This document shows positions 27,693-39,793 of a stretch of DNA of 64,000 nt, piece by piece. This DNA comes from Malurus cyaneus samueli (lineage: Eukaryota > Chordata > Aves > Passeriformes > Maluridae). The position numbers and the translations under genes are program-made. Numbering within the stretch: the first letter of the stretch is position 1; the number at the start of each line of letters is the position of its first letter. Location of the stretch: the NCBI GenBank assembly GCA_009741485.1, contig CM019217.1:48377541-48441540 (forward strand), read 5' to 3'. The notes under the pieces are model-generated. The model searched no databases. It was not told the DNA's origin and saw only the letters and a program-made list of their open reading frames with translations.

Positions 27693-27726
27693 AGTGAAAA
27701 TTCTCTATTCCATAGTGAAAATTCTC
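27693..27726. repeat. Short direct repeat (AGTGAAAATTCTC, two copies)
   Basis: The 13-mer occurs at 27693-27705 and 27714-27726, spaced 21 bases start to start. This is a small local duplication in noncoding DNA. Confidence 0.75.
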
Positions 27727-28211
27727 CTAATCCTCACTTCAGACTGTGGGGAGAAGTTCCCTCAAGCTGCAGCTCACTGACAGTCAGTAGTCCCAGTGTC
27801 AAGGTTCTCATGGTGCTGCACTAAATTGACAGAAAAACTGAAAGCAGAATGGTTCTGAGGTTGCTACATTTTGTGTTTGTAGCAGACCCAAAAGGGAGTT
27901 TTGATTTACTGTGACTGCATTCAGTCAGGACATGGGGGCAAAAAGCGGGATTCCAGTTGCTGTGGGGCATTGGATGCAATACTGCCCTGCTCCCACATTT
28001 CTGGTTTCATTCAGGAGCTGCTGCCAGGCTGTGCTGCATGCACAGTGTCCTATGGAGTGTTCCACTGGAACCCTTCTTATCTGCATCAGGCAGGGATTTA
28101 TCCTTGCTGGATGATTTAAAGCATTTCATATACTTGCACATATTGCTTTATTGCAGCTCTGTTTACTGGCTTCTCATACATAAGGAAATCAAACTCTCAT
28201 ACACTTCTTGC

Positions 28212-28266
28212 AACACCTTTGCAATTCATATCAATTCATATCTCAAACACCTTTGCAGTTCATATC
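28212..28266. repeat. Local duplication, 34-bp spacing
   Basis: AACACCTTTGCARTTCATATC occurs at 28212 and again at 28246 with one A/G difference (R). The first copy is followed by a second CAATTCATAT unit, so a 10-bp tandem is nested in the longer duplication. Confidence 0.8.
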
Positions 28267-31200
28267 ACTATTATAACATCACTTCAGACCAAGTCAAATA
28301 TGGCCCTCCTGTGTTTTATTTACATCTACTTCTTGGAACAAAAGTAGGTATGTTCATTTACACTTCTTCGTGTTTAGGCTTTATATTAGACTGCATAAAC
28401 ATAAGAGAAAGAGAGAAAAGGGGTAAACTGTGTTCATAAGGTTTTTGGTTTTTTTTTTTTCTCAATTTCAATATTAAAGATTCTTGCCCGGAGATGTTTA
28501 TTCAGGAAAAAAAGTTTAATATTTTGATTGCATTTAGGCATATTAAACATTACTGCAAATGGGGAAAAAGTCTCAGTTCTTCTATCTTAGTAAAAATTTT
28601 TAATATTAGTTCTGCTGTTTCAGCAGAATGATGTTTCTCAGCTCTGTTTTTTTTAATCACTTCTGTCTTAATATTTCTCTCCCTCTTAGTCCAGAAGCAT
28701 ACTGGGCTGTATTGTTCAAAATGTTCTGGTGCAAACCTGATGTGCAGTTCTGGTGTGATGATACAAACTGATGGGATCTGTGTGCAAACACAGATAATTC
28801 ATTGTTGCCTTCAAAACTGAGCTAAGTGAGTGTTACAATGTGGGTGACTCCACAAAGAACATCTTACTCGACAATTGTGATGTTTTAGCATTTTGGTGAA
28901 ATGTATGAGAATGGAGGTGGATTTTTTAGTAATAGCGTCACATTTTGTAATATGAATTATAGACTTGCAAAAAGGCAGAAAAGGCAATAAACAATATTTG
29001 GGTGGGGTTTTTTTTTTTGGTTTTGCTGGGCTTTGGTCCAAATACTAGGTATTTTTTACCAAGCTCTTTGTAAATATGGCCCTCCAAAATAATTTTTTTT
29101 GCTTGTCTTCTGCTAGAGCATAGATACACGTCTCCCCAAGTAAGCCCAGAAAGAGACATAGAAATCTCTATAATATGCTAGGATTTGACTTGCAAGGAGA
29201 AGTGAGTTATTAAAAGAAATAGAAGAAAAATGAAAGAAAACCTATGCCTTTAATGAACAGAATAAAGGAGAAAAGAGAAGGTTGATTTAATCTATTGATT
29301 TACGGTGAAGTAAAAGAACAGATGTTTTCTGTTAGGTCCCTGGATAAAATTCAGTAGGCGCCACTAATACTTAGGGACTGGTGACTTCTGATAAGATTGA
29401 AAATTGATGTCTGCTCCATTGTTACCAAATGGAGACAGCAGGTTATGCTGCTTTAGGTGATTCATTTCAGAGTATTCTAACATAGAAAAAACATCTCGTT
29501 TTCCTAGACTGAGACACAAATAAGAAATGTTTTGCCAGCAGTTTCCAGCTCCAAAAGCATGTCAGCCATGAAGAGTTTAATACTTACGGTAAGCAGTGGA
29601 GCACATAAAGCTCCTTTGTTGTAGGTCTGAATCCCTCTGGGTGCCTAGAAAAAGGATAGATTATCTTTATTTGCCTGATTTCTGTTTGTCAGTCACCTCT
29701 TTGAATGTCTAATCCAATAATTTTCTACAGAGGTGCTCAGGGAGATGTGATTACACTGTAGAGGTGTTGGAAGCAAGTCCATTTCAACATTGGCCCAGCT
29801 TATCTGACTGCCTCTCCTTCGACAGATCCAAACATTAAACAGATCACATTTAATGGAAGTTCAAAGGCTTCCCCAAAAGGTTCAGAATTCTCTGTGATCA
29901 AGGAAGAAAAGAAAGTTTCTTGTTTGCCTTCTTGGAAACCACTCAAAGCAATGTAATTCTGGAATTCTGATTGTCCCGTAGAGCTGTTTGAGACACCTGT
30001 GCAAAGTTTGCTGAGGTCAGGGTGTAGATGTTCCCAGGTGTCTGGCCAATTTTCAGGCAAGGAGAGCAGGAAATCCATGCAGAATGCCCTTTGAATGCAC
30101 AAAAAAGCACATACATGATGTGTGTGTGTTACACATGCACATGTCTGTATATCCATACACGTATGTTTATATGTCAGGCAAAGGATTTGAATTCTTGCTT
30201 TCAGTGTGAAATCCACCTCACGTACTGCAGTACTGCAGGATCTTTCTGCAAAGTAACTGGAATCTATTCTTCACTCTTCTCTTGCAAGGAAGGCTAGAAG
30301 GTCTTCCTCCTCACCCTTCCTGAGGTTTTTGGCATGGGGCTTTTATGTATTTAAATGCATGCACACCCCCACTGTATTTGTTGTCATGCCTTGCTGCTTT
30401 TTCTGTGCCTCCCTAAAGGTGCTGTAAGCTGCACAGAGAAGCATTTTAAATACCATAAATCATTTTTAAATTTTTTTTTCTGATGAACTGACTTCTAAGT
30501 GTGTGCTTGGACTTTTTGGGTTTTGCAGTTTAGCTATTTTGCAGTAGCAGGTGCCCTGAAAGGGCAAACAATTTGAATTTTGGTATCATACACAGAAGGT
30601 CGGTCTGGCAACTGTGGGACTCACCTGCAGGATGTGGGGTGTAAAACACGGTACTTGGACTCCAGCCTGGGGCAGATTAGTTCCTACTTAGGGGTGAAAT
30701 TTGTAGAGAAGACAGAAAACCTATAAAGAGCTCTAAGACTCTTAATGAGACACTTATGGAGCATAAAATGACGTACTCTTTTAAAGATTCAGAGAAAGCG
30801 AGAAAGCATTTGAGAAAGAGCATGGCATAGTTTTGGTGTGATGTCTTAGGTATGAGCTAGTCAATGCTGTTTATAAATCTCTCCTTTTTAATGCATCAGG
30901 TCAAAAATTATATTGACCTTTAGAACATTGCTAACTAGCTGAAATGAGTCTCAAATATAATCCAGCTGATGTGTAATAAGCATTACAGACTTGGAGTGAA
31001 GTCAGATAAATGGAAACATAATTTAACTTTCCAAGTTTCTTTTACTTTTAAAGTACTTTAAGTGTCTGATTGTAACAGATTCAGTACAGAGTGGTTGACT
31101 TTCAGCTGTTAGGCAGATCCACATCTCTAAAGAGGTTTTCCTGAGAATCATTGAGAACGGAGCAATGTTTCCTATTCATCTTGAGAAAGCTGTAGCATTT

Positions 31201-32534
31201 TTAGTGGCTGTATCATCAACTTTACATAGAGAAAAATATCTGTAACCTCCTACAATTCTAACTGTGGTCTTGCCTGTATTATACATAATCCCATGCTCAA
31301 ATTTAAGGCATTCAGTTGTCCTGCAGAAGTCAATGCAATTAGTAAATAGAAAGGGAATTATTCACATGCTCTATTAAAAAGTGTTCTGAAATTCTGAAGG
31401 ACAAAAAGAATTTAAAATCTTCCAGTCAGGCTTTTTGTGCAATTCAGGCCATGGATCATTAATTTGTGTTTTCTATAGTACTTTGGGATCTGTTTGGGAT
31501 CATAGTATATGTATTTTTAAAGAATACCTAATGTTGAATTAAAGGTTTCCAGTGATGGACAGTCAATGAGAGCTATGCAGCATCTGGTTGAATGGTTTCC
31601 CTTCACTCAGAAACTTAGAAAAAAATACTTCTGATTTCTAACCTCAGTTTTTACAGATTCAGCCACAAATTTTTGTATTTTATCTTCTTGGCTTCAATAG
31701 CCTTTATCCTTTTTATCTCAAACAGGCATGCAAGAACATCAATCTATTCCTCTCTAACTTTCCTTTTGAAGAAAGCAAATTGGCTGATTTGAGAGGCCTT
31801 GAATAATTCTTCTTTTGTTAGCCTGTTCCAATTTTGTTACATTTCAAATGTGTTTGGTACCTCTTTTAAATTGAGAGCCTTGTCTGGGGAGAGAACTTTC
31901 TGACGAGCAGCAATGCCTGATGCTCAGAAGCGTGAGCAGTTTGGTTCAGATAAGGACAAGGAACTGCAGCCTGGTAAACAAATCTCATTCCAAATTCCTC
32001 CTGCTATTTCAAATATGTAGTAAATGTCTAGACTCTGCACGAGAAAAGCTCCCTGATGTTGCAGCAGAGATGCAATAGCAGATATGGAAATAGGGAACAA
32101 AAATATGTGGGAATGACAGCAGTGGTGCCCAGAATCTTGTGCTTGTTTCTAGCAAGGAGAGCAGCCCTGTGGTGCGAGGCTGAAGTCCTTTTGACGTCTG
32201 TGTTCACTCTCAGCATCTGAGGCCACATCACATCTCACAAGGCTGGGTGCTCTGCCGGCAGCAAGCTGAAGCACAAACAGAGTTGCTTTAATTGTTAGCT
32301 GGAAATTCATTGGAATGGCACACACTAATCTGAGAGTGCTCGTTTACAGCTGAAATCGGTGTCAGCAAAATAGCTTTACACTGAGGACACAAAGTCAGTC
32401 AAACGACTTGGCTTTGGTCTAAGACTAATCTAGGACAAATTGCAGCAGTATCGAACTTCTGGCATAAGTTTTCCACATGCAGAAGCCCTTCCCACCTGTT
32501 CTGTCTTTAATGTTTGTCCCCCGGAATCCAGGTC

Positions 32535-32650
32535 AACCATCAGCGTCAGGTTCGCACGAGGACCTTGCTGAACTGACTCAGGTTTCCCGCCAGGAATAAG
32601 GAACACATTCAGGCGAGTGTCTCGGAAGGATATTGACACGGCTGATGGTT
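32535..32650. repeat. 10-bp perfect inverted repeat, 96-bp spacer
   Basis: AACCATCAGC at 32535-32544 and GCTGATGGTT at 32641-32650 are exact reverse complements. With one- or two-base gaps the similarity extends outward (GGT on the left, ACC on the right) and inward (GTC on the left, GAC on the right). It sits at the edge of the CpG-rich patch. It might be the ends of a small element or a chance pairing; no flanking target duplication was seen. Confidence 0.6.
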
Positions 32651-33020
32651 AGAACCGGAGGCTGGGCCAGCTTCCATGGGTATCCATGCATTGTGCTGGC
32701 TGTCACTGTCCCCGCAGCGATGGCGGTGTCCCGGCCGAGGCGCTGCCGTTCCCGCGGTCCCCGCCAGGTGGCGCTGCTGGATGCGCTCCTGCCCCGCGGG
32801 ATCCGCTCCCAGCGCCGGGAATGCGCAGCTCCTGCTGTGATCCCGCTGGAATCGCCCCCAGCACACGGCACAGGGATCGCCTCCCTCTGCCTAAAGGCAA
32901 GCAGCGTCCCGCTGCAGAGTGGGGAAACCGGAGAGATACATTCCTGCCGAATGGAATCAGTGGGAGCCACCGGCGTTGTGAGGATGCTGGCTGCCAGCAT
33001 CCCCAGGGCTGGAGAAAAGT
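32640..33020. promoter_or_regulatory. CpG-rich patch (candidate CpG island)
   Basis: The base composition changes sharply to GC-rich with many CpG dinucleotides, densest at 32710-32840, in an otherwise AT-rich region. Overlapping frames of 85-201 codons occur on both strands. This is what stop-poor GC-rich DNA gives and is not evidence of coding. The patch could be a distal regulatory element, an orphan CpG island or a GC-rich insertion. It contains a CTCF-like motif (32761-32775) and ends shortly before a CR1 copy. Confidence 0.5.
32761..32775 (+). promoter_or_regulatory. CTCF-like binding motif
   Basis: CCGCCAGGTGGCGCT matches the vertebrate CTCF core (CCACCAGGGGGCGCT is the commonest form) at 13 of 15 positions, and both differences are at tolerated positions. 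CTCF is the zinc-finger factor that anchors chromatin loops and insulators. It lies in the middle of the CpG-rich patch. Occupancy cannot be told from sequence. Confidence 0.5.
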
Positions 33021-33095
33021 TTGGGGAGAATGAGGGAAAGGTGCCTGCCGTGCTGATTCCTTGGACTGGTCAAAGCCAGGCAATCTCTTCTCTCT

Positions 33096-33360
33096 GATGT
33101 CCAGTGGCAGGACTCGAGGGGATGGTCTGAAGATGTGTCTCGGGAGGTTGATCAGGAAAAGGCTCCTCACCCAGAGGGCTGTTAGGCACTGGAACAGGCT
33201 CCCCAGGGAAGCTGTCACTGCACCAGCCTGACAGAGTTCCAGAAGTGTTTGGGCAATGCTCTCAGGCACGTGGGTTGTGATTCTTGTGAAGGACCAGGAG
33301 TTGCACATAATGATCTTTGTGGGTCACTTCCAGTACAGGTTATTCTATGATTCTATGAAT
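33096..33360 (+). mobile_element. CR1 LINE, 5'-truncated 3' end
   Basis: The sequence follows the avian CR1 3' region closely: GTCCAGTGGCAGGACTCGAG, then AGGAAAAGGCTCCTCACCCA, GGCACTGGAACAGGCTCCCC, ATGATCTTTGTGGGTCACTT, and the hallmark tail ATTCTATGATTCTATGA. A frame through it reads like the end of the CR1 polymerase (RHWNRLPREAVTAPA). It is a dead fragment of about 265 bp. It resembles the CR1-J type common in neoavian birds, a subfamily call made from memory of the consensus. Confidence 0.92.
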
Positions 33361-35855
33361 GAAGAGTGAGGATATCAGAGATCTGATCCTCATAAGATTG
33401 AGGTGTTTGCTTTTTTGAGTGATATAAAATCGTAAATTTAGTGTTCAAGTAAGTGTTTACAGGAAAAAAAGGTATAAATATACCAACTGTTAACTACTTT
33501 CAGCCTGTTTGCTTGGAAGTTGTTCTGTGTGTGCACATTCCATGGTTTTGCATGGCTCTGCTGCCTCAAGTCCATGTGGGAACACAAACATGGAATTGCA
33601 ATACATGATGTGGAGTTAACAGGTGAACTTCGGACTTTCACATTTCCTTCATTTCATGGTCGAAAAGTTATTGGTATAAAAAACTGTAGTATTGTTTCAG
33701 CAAAATCTTAGCTCTTACAATGTTTTTATTAATAAAATGTAATTTATGGTGACTTGTACATCTAATCAAGAAAGAGTAAACATTAGAACTTAACCATGGA
33801 GTTGGTTAGCTTACTATTTGTTTTAGAAAAATGCATTATCATATGATTTTTGTTGGGATGTAGCAAAAATCTGTTTCTATTGAGTAGAAATACATTTCAC
33901 ATTTGAATTATGGTAACCTGTGGGCACTCATTTTTCTCAAAGTTTTTCATCCATTGTATTAACCCTTGGTCCATTCCCTTGTTTTTTGGAAAACACCTTT
34001 GCAAATAAGCCTTGGGCCTCTGAAAAATCCCAAATCAACAAATAAACTAACAACCCAAAACAAAACCAAAATATTCCCAAATAACAACATGTGAATTTTT
34101 AGCTAATTTTACTGAAATAATATTTGGTTAATATTACTGGAAGTAACACAGATTAAAATATTAATATATAGTTACATTTTTTGCAGCATGAAACCAATGA
34201 AGAAGGGTTTTTCTTCTTCTTTATTCTCCCTGTAGGGTAATGGTATTAAGTGTGCAAAGTCCCAGCCCAGGCTAGGTGCCTCTGCAATGAGTATTCTCAT
34301 CAGCAGGATTAAAAAAAGTGAAATTTAAAAGGCAGTAGCTGCAGCCACATGGGAGCATTATGAAGCAGGAATTTTACACCGGCAATCTCCTGACACCCAT
34401 TGTCCTCCAGAGCAAGTGTCCACAGGGCCAAGCTTTCAAAATCAGCTCAAAACTCCTATACATTGATTTATAGGTCTGGCTGAAGGGCATATTGAATGTT
34501 TGCCTTGCAGTCTTTCTTTGAGGGCTAAATAGGCATAATTTCAAAACACATTAATACATTTGAACTTAAAAATCAACAGTAATTACCCATAGAATCTTAA
34601 GCGAAGAACATGCTTAGATACATGCTTTGGTTTTTCTAAAATGAGCAAACAAAATTTTATTTTAAGCTGTTTAATCCATTTAATTAAAAATAATTAGACA
34701 AAAGGGACACCTGACTATTCCGATATGGTTTTTGTATCCACAATCCATCATTGATTATGACGGATTGAAACTGGGAGTTACTGGCTATCCCTGAATATCA
34801 CCCTCTCTGAAGACATTTATTTTACACTGGTCTTGGTAAACAAGATGATACATTTCTTTTGAACACGTACTTTAAATTACTTACAGCTCACACTTGGAAG
34901 AGGAATATTTGTAACTGACCTTTTTTGTTTCCTTATTTTTTTTTCTCCTGATTTGTGAGGCTTTGATTGAAGACTTCCATCTTTTGCATTTTGTTTTAGC
35001 AACGTTAATTCTCATTTGTATGTGATTAATTCAGTGGTCAGTCCACAGGAGGGTGTCAAGCAAAATACTTAGTGTCTTTTCCCAGAGAGACCAGGTGCCC
35101 TGCAGGAAAAAGCACCGCAAGAACAAGAATTAGAACAGATTTTGATCCTGGTGGAGATTTTTAAATGGTAACTTCCCAGGCAGTCTGGGAAGAGCCTCTT
35201 CATGCAAGGGTGAAGGCAGTCATCAGGGTCAGTCTCTGATCCGTGGTTGCTGATGACCATCTCTGTCATCCTGAGCTGAAGCTGCTGATCCAAGTTTATG
35301 TTTTTATGCTCTTTGGTTGCTACTGCACAGAGCTTTGAAGTATCACAACTTGAAACACCACAGAGCTCTTCTCTGCCAGCCCGGATTACTGATGGGAAAG
35401 GGATCAAATAAAACCAATTTAGATGCTGCAGTTAGCAATGCTGACATCATCACCAGTCCCCTTTCAATTCCTCTCTCAGCTTTGAATCTTTTTGCTTTAT
35501 TATTTGGAAATGGCATTAAATGCTGATGAGGCAGTATATATTTCAGGTTTACAAAGACCTGTCAATCATTCTTAGGCAATCAAACAATTTTTTGGGTACA
35601 GGTACTTGACATTAACTGCTCTTGATATGATGCCTGATCACATCCAGGAAAATATCTCAATACTGCTGCATTCCTGCTCTAGGGAGTTGTACAAAATGCA
35701 GTATATCTTTTATTCCCTGCCCGTAATTGGATTGTTAACTGAGTTTTTAGAGCTGTAGAAGACTTTGTGCATCTGAACAGAATCTTAATGTTTGTGTATT
35801 CTTGAAAATGAATGGTGTCATGGCTTTAAGATTCTCAATTTCAATCTTGTGGAAG

Positions 35856-35940
35856 ATTAAATAGAGGTAATAGAGGTAATAGAGGCTCACAAATTAAATA
35901 GAGGTAGACCCACAAATTAAATAGCGGTAATAAAGGCTCA
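35856..35940. repeat. Three-copy irregular tandem repeat (ATTAAATAGAGGTA)
   Basis: ATTAAATAGNGGTA starts at 35856, 35893 and 35916. The first copy holds three GGTAATAGA-type sub-units, and the first and third end in GGCTCA. Unit length varies (37, 23 and about 25 bases) through loss or gain of the short sub-unit, which suggests slippage within a small minisatellite. Confidence 0.8.
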
Positions 35941-38900
35941 GTAATTTGGATCCTCTTTCAGATTCCCACCTGCAGTTTGTTTTTGATCCAAATTGCATTT
36001 CTTGCACTGGAGAGAAATAGCTGATGATCACAGCAAGTTCACAGAAAAACGCTGTATAAGAAGACAAATATGTTCATGAGCATAGAGACGGTGCAGAGGT
36101 CTGTTAGTGCACATGGTTTGCTAAACCCATTCCATTTCCCAATCCTGTGCCACCTGTACAAGTTTGCAGGGTTAGTGCACAGCAACTCTGATAATATCTG
36201 CTGGAAACATTTATTATACTGCCTCAGATGCCTCTGCCTTCACTTGAAACTTACTTTGAGCTGCAAACACATTTTTATTTAAGATCTCAATTGAAAATGG
36301 ATGAAAATATATTAGCATGAAACAGATTCTTTAGCCCATTTGTCAATTTTTCAATCAAATATCGGATATCAAGTTAAGAAATTGTGGGGTTTAAGCACAG
36401 AACTACGTCTTGGGATTATTGTTGCCTGATTTTCTGAAAGAGTAGCACTATTTCATGGAAATTAACAGTAAGATAAATGATCATTGTATTTCTTAGGTCA
36501 TGCCATATCTGATTTGCTGGTCTGTACATATCACTGTGAGACTACAGGAGAATAAGTTCAGTCCAGGTATATTCATGTCATATCTTTTATTCAGTTTAAG
36601 ACTTCAAGATTTTGTTTAGCTTCTTCCAACTCAGCGATATTTTTGATTGTGAAGAACGTTTTTCTTAGTGTCTATAAAACTGGCTTTGCTTGGTGATTTC
36701 TCTAATGACTGTTACAATACCTCCTTTGGCAGTCTCTTAGGAGAGAGACAACTTCAATAAAAATGCACTGTTTAAACCCCTTCATTAAGTCAATAGGACA
36801 ATTTTATTAAAAAATACCTATCCCAAAGAAGATTTCAATCAAGATAACAAAAAGCACAAAAAAAAAAAATTAACTAAGTGCAAATTTTATCTGCAACTAA
36901 TTTTGAATACTTTGGGAATATATTGCTTCAGAAATCACCTCATCCCTTCAGTGGAGCGACTGTGTTTTTTAGGTATGCCTGAAAAGACCAAAAGCCATTT
37001 TGGATGTAGAGAGCAGGATTGCAGAGATCATCACACCCATCAGCACTGGGTTCTTCTTGTTTTATGTTACAGCTATGTAATGTTTAAATAAAAATAAATT
37101 AAGTGTTAAGTAGAAAGTCTTCCTGCCCTGGTGTGAATAACAACATACTCCTGGCATGACAATATAGCAGTTTTGAGCTCTGTGCTGGAGATGATCTCAT
37201 AGTTGGTTTAATCAAAAATCGAATCTATGCTGCTTAGAGGGCCGTAGCTTTGGAAATTGAATCTTTTATCGTTTTGCCAAGAAATTTCTTTGGTGTCCTT
37301 TGGGTCACATTGCAAGGGTCATTTTGTTGTGCTAGGGTTTTCTGAGTGAGAAATCACACAGAGTTTTTGTTGTGGGGCCTCAGAAGGCTTTTCTCACACA
37401 GGCTGGGATGCATTAGGGAAATGAGTGAACTAGTGTCACATCTTACATGTCTACTTTGTCCACTGGCTGGCTGTGTGTTTTGATAGATGAGATGAAAATT
37501 GTATTTATTTGGTCTGCATACTATTACTTTTCTTTAAAGAATTAACAAATCCTTGGTAGATCTTCTTCTTCTTTTTTTATAATAGTATTTGAAAACCACT
37601 TAGGAATCCACAAAGTCAAAACCTTGCTTATAAAAATCTCTAGTTCCTTAACTTGAGTGCTTGTAAGTCCCAAATGCTGTTGTTTTAGAACAACTGCTGT
37701 TAACGAGCAGGCTTTTTTAATCAGTTTTTAATGGAATATTGAAACATGAAAGATAAACTGTAGTTACATCAGTTTTATTAATTCTTAAAACTTTTTTATA
37801 CTTCACTTTTCAAGTAATTTTCTATTTCCTGTGTTTTCAAAGAAGTGGATTATATTCTGTTAAGAAAAGGCTGGTACTGCTGTCTAGAAGCAACCCCTTT
37901 TAGATGAGAAGAAAAAGATGCTTGATGTGTTTGAAGTGGAAATCTCTGTCACATTGTGTTATCTAGAAATAAAAATGGAAAGTCAGTGAGATCCAGCAGT
38001 TACTACCAAAGAAAATGGAAGAAGCAGGAAAGGGAGAATCCTGATTACTGCCAGACGCAGTCTTGGGACCTAACGTGTATTGAAGGAATTAAAAACATCC
38101 CCAGGTGGCATAGAAAATCCCCTCACATGAATCCAAATCCTATTTGCATTGTGTTCAATAGCAAAACTCCAACACAACAACACATTTTGTTGGACCTTAT
38201 CAGAGCTTTATTTTTCAGCCTGTGAAGATGAATCCCCTAACTTAGGCCGGTTTTCATGCATTTCTCTGTGACCTCAAACCTTCTCATGCAGCTTTATGAA
38301 ACAGCAAAGTGATATTTATTGTGCAAACGCTAATGTAAGAGAACTGTAAAAGCAGTCTGTACAAAATGTTTTATTTTGCTGAGCTCTGCAGGTGGGTTTG
38401 GTGTTACACGAGTCACGATTTTGTCACACAGCGATTCGGCAGATTCATGGCTGCCCTGAGAACTGTGACGACAAACCCTCTCACTGCTTCACTCTCCTTC
38501 CAGCAGCTGGGCCTCTGTCCAAGACTTGATAACCCAGTTACCCCACAAAGTGATACAAAACCCCTTCTGATTTAATGCAAGAGGACGTTCTTCTGTCGAT
38601 TAGCAGAAGTTAAAGGTCTGTAGGTTCTTTATCCAAGCAGACACTTAGGGGTTCTCTTATCTCTGAGCATGCAGCTCACGCAGCCCCATTGACTTCCCTG
38701 GAATTCGGCGCTGGTGCATATCTCCAAAGCTTATTGGTGCTTTCAGGAGGTGAAAATTAAAACCAGCCATTCAAACAAACCGTGCTCAATTCCATTTTCG
38801 TGAGATTCTTTATTCCCTTTGAGTGTTTCTTCCTGTGTGTTGCCTGTATCTCCTGATAGCCATGGACTGTAATTCACTTTGAGAGAGTTGGGAGTATCAT

Positions 38901-39773
38901 TTCATCTCTTGGGCATCCATTTCCCCTGAGTGCCATGCTAGGAATGTATTAATATCTCTTTTATATGCCAGAGGAATGTGGAATATGTACACTGGCAGCA
39001 TGTTTGGAGCCCAAGGGAGGGCAAGTGAGGAGAGAGGCTGGGCTGATGGAAATGCTCTTCCCTGCAGCGGGAGGGAGCGGTGGAATTTGCAGCGCCACGC
39101 TTCCATACGGAGCCTCTCCTGTGTTTGGCTAGTGGCATCCCCACACAATGTTATATCAGCTGTCCCCAGCCCTTCACCGACACCGCCCTCGCTGGTGTGA
39201 CCTTGGGTCAACTCTGGGTGAAATGCAATGAACTGGATAACGCAGCTTCTTTCTGAGCTTCCAGGGTACAGTAACAGGCGTGAAAACAAGGAGGCAGGAA
39301 AGGCAACACAGATATATGTCACGCCTCTTTGTTTCTTTAATTTTAGCTGTCATTTGTGCTTTCATGTTTGGGTTTCTCTGGTATTGCTTGAAGCCCCATG
39401 AGTTGTTACAAGTTCTCACTAATTAAGGAGATGATATATATTTCTGGTAATTTTTTTAGGTTCCTTGCTTTGCGTGGTCTAGTGGAGGGTGGACTTTGTC
39501 AGCTGTATGCTCTTTCATGTGCTTTCTATTTCCTCTAAATAAAAAAAAAAAATTAATATGCCTTTTGCACTCCTTACATCACTGTGTGGAATGCTGGGTT
39601 TTTTTAAACAGGAGTATTTCACAACATTATCAGTATTGTATGAAAACTGGCTGTTGTCTTCATTGTCCTTGTAGCCCTTTTCCACTCAGAGTATTTATTT
39701 AATTCACGCAATAAAGTTATAAATCAAGCCATTGGAAAGAATACTGCAAATACCTAACTGGGGGCAGGTTCCT

Positions 39774-39793
39774 TGTGTGTGTGTGTGTGTGTG
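39774..39793. repeat. (TG)10 microsatellite
   Basis: Ten uninterrupted TG units. A typical dinucleotide microsatellite, likely variable in length between individuals. Confidence 0.95.

Larger units (their letters stand above)
25957..32530. other. Gene-free unique DNA
   Basis: No recognisable gene or transposon. The longest frame is 160 codons (27957-28439, +) with a cysteine- and leucine-rich, domain-free translation; its first half overlaps two other plus-strand frames. A 138-codon minus frame (29800-30216) includes a CA/TG-rich stretch near 30110-30140. A consensus minus-strand donor (CAG then GTGAGT) lies near 30624, with only about 60 open bases in front of it. Confidence 0.55.

Noticed and set aside
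27957..28439. 160-codon plus-strand frame
   Set aside because: No recognisable domain; other plus-strand frames overlap its first half, and the second half crosses a local duplication at 28212-28266.
30560..30690. Consensus minus-strand donor (CAG then GTGAGT) near 30624
   Set aside because: The frame in front of it is open for only about 60 bases, with no credible acceptor.
32578..33308. Overlapping frames of 85-201 codons on both strands
   Set aside because: GC-rich DNA has few stop codons. The frames overlap in several phases, show no domain, and the longest runs into a CR1 fragment.
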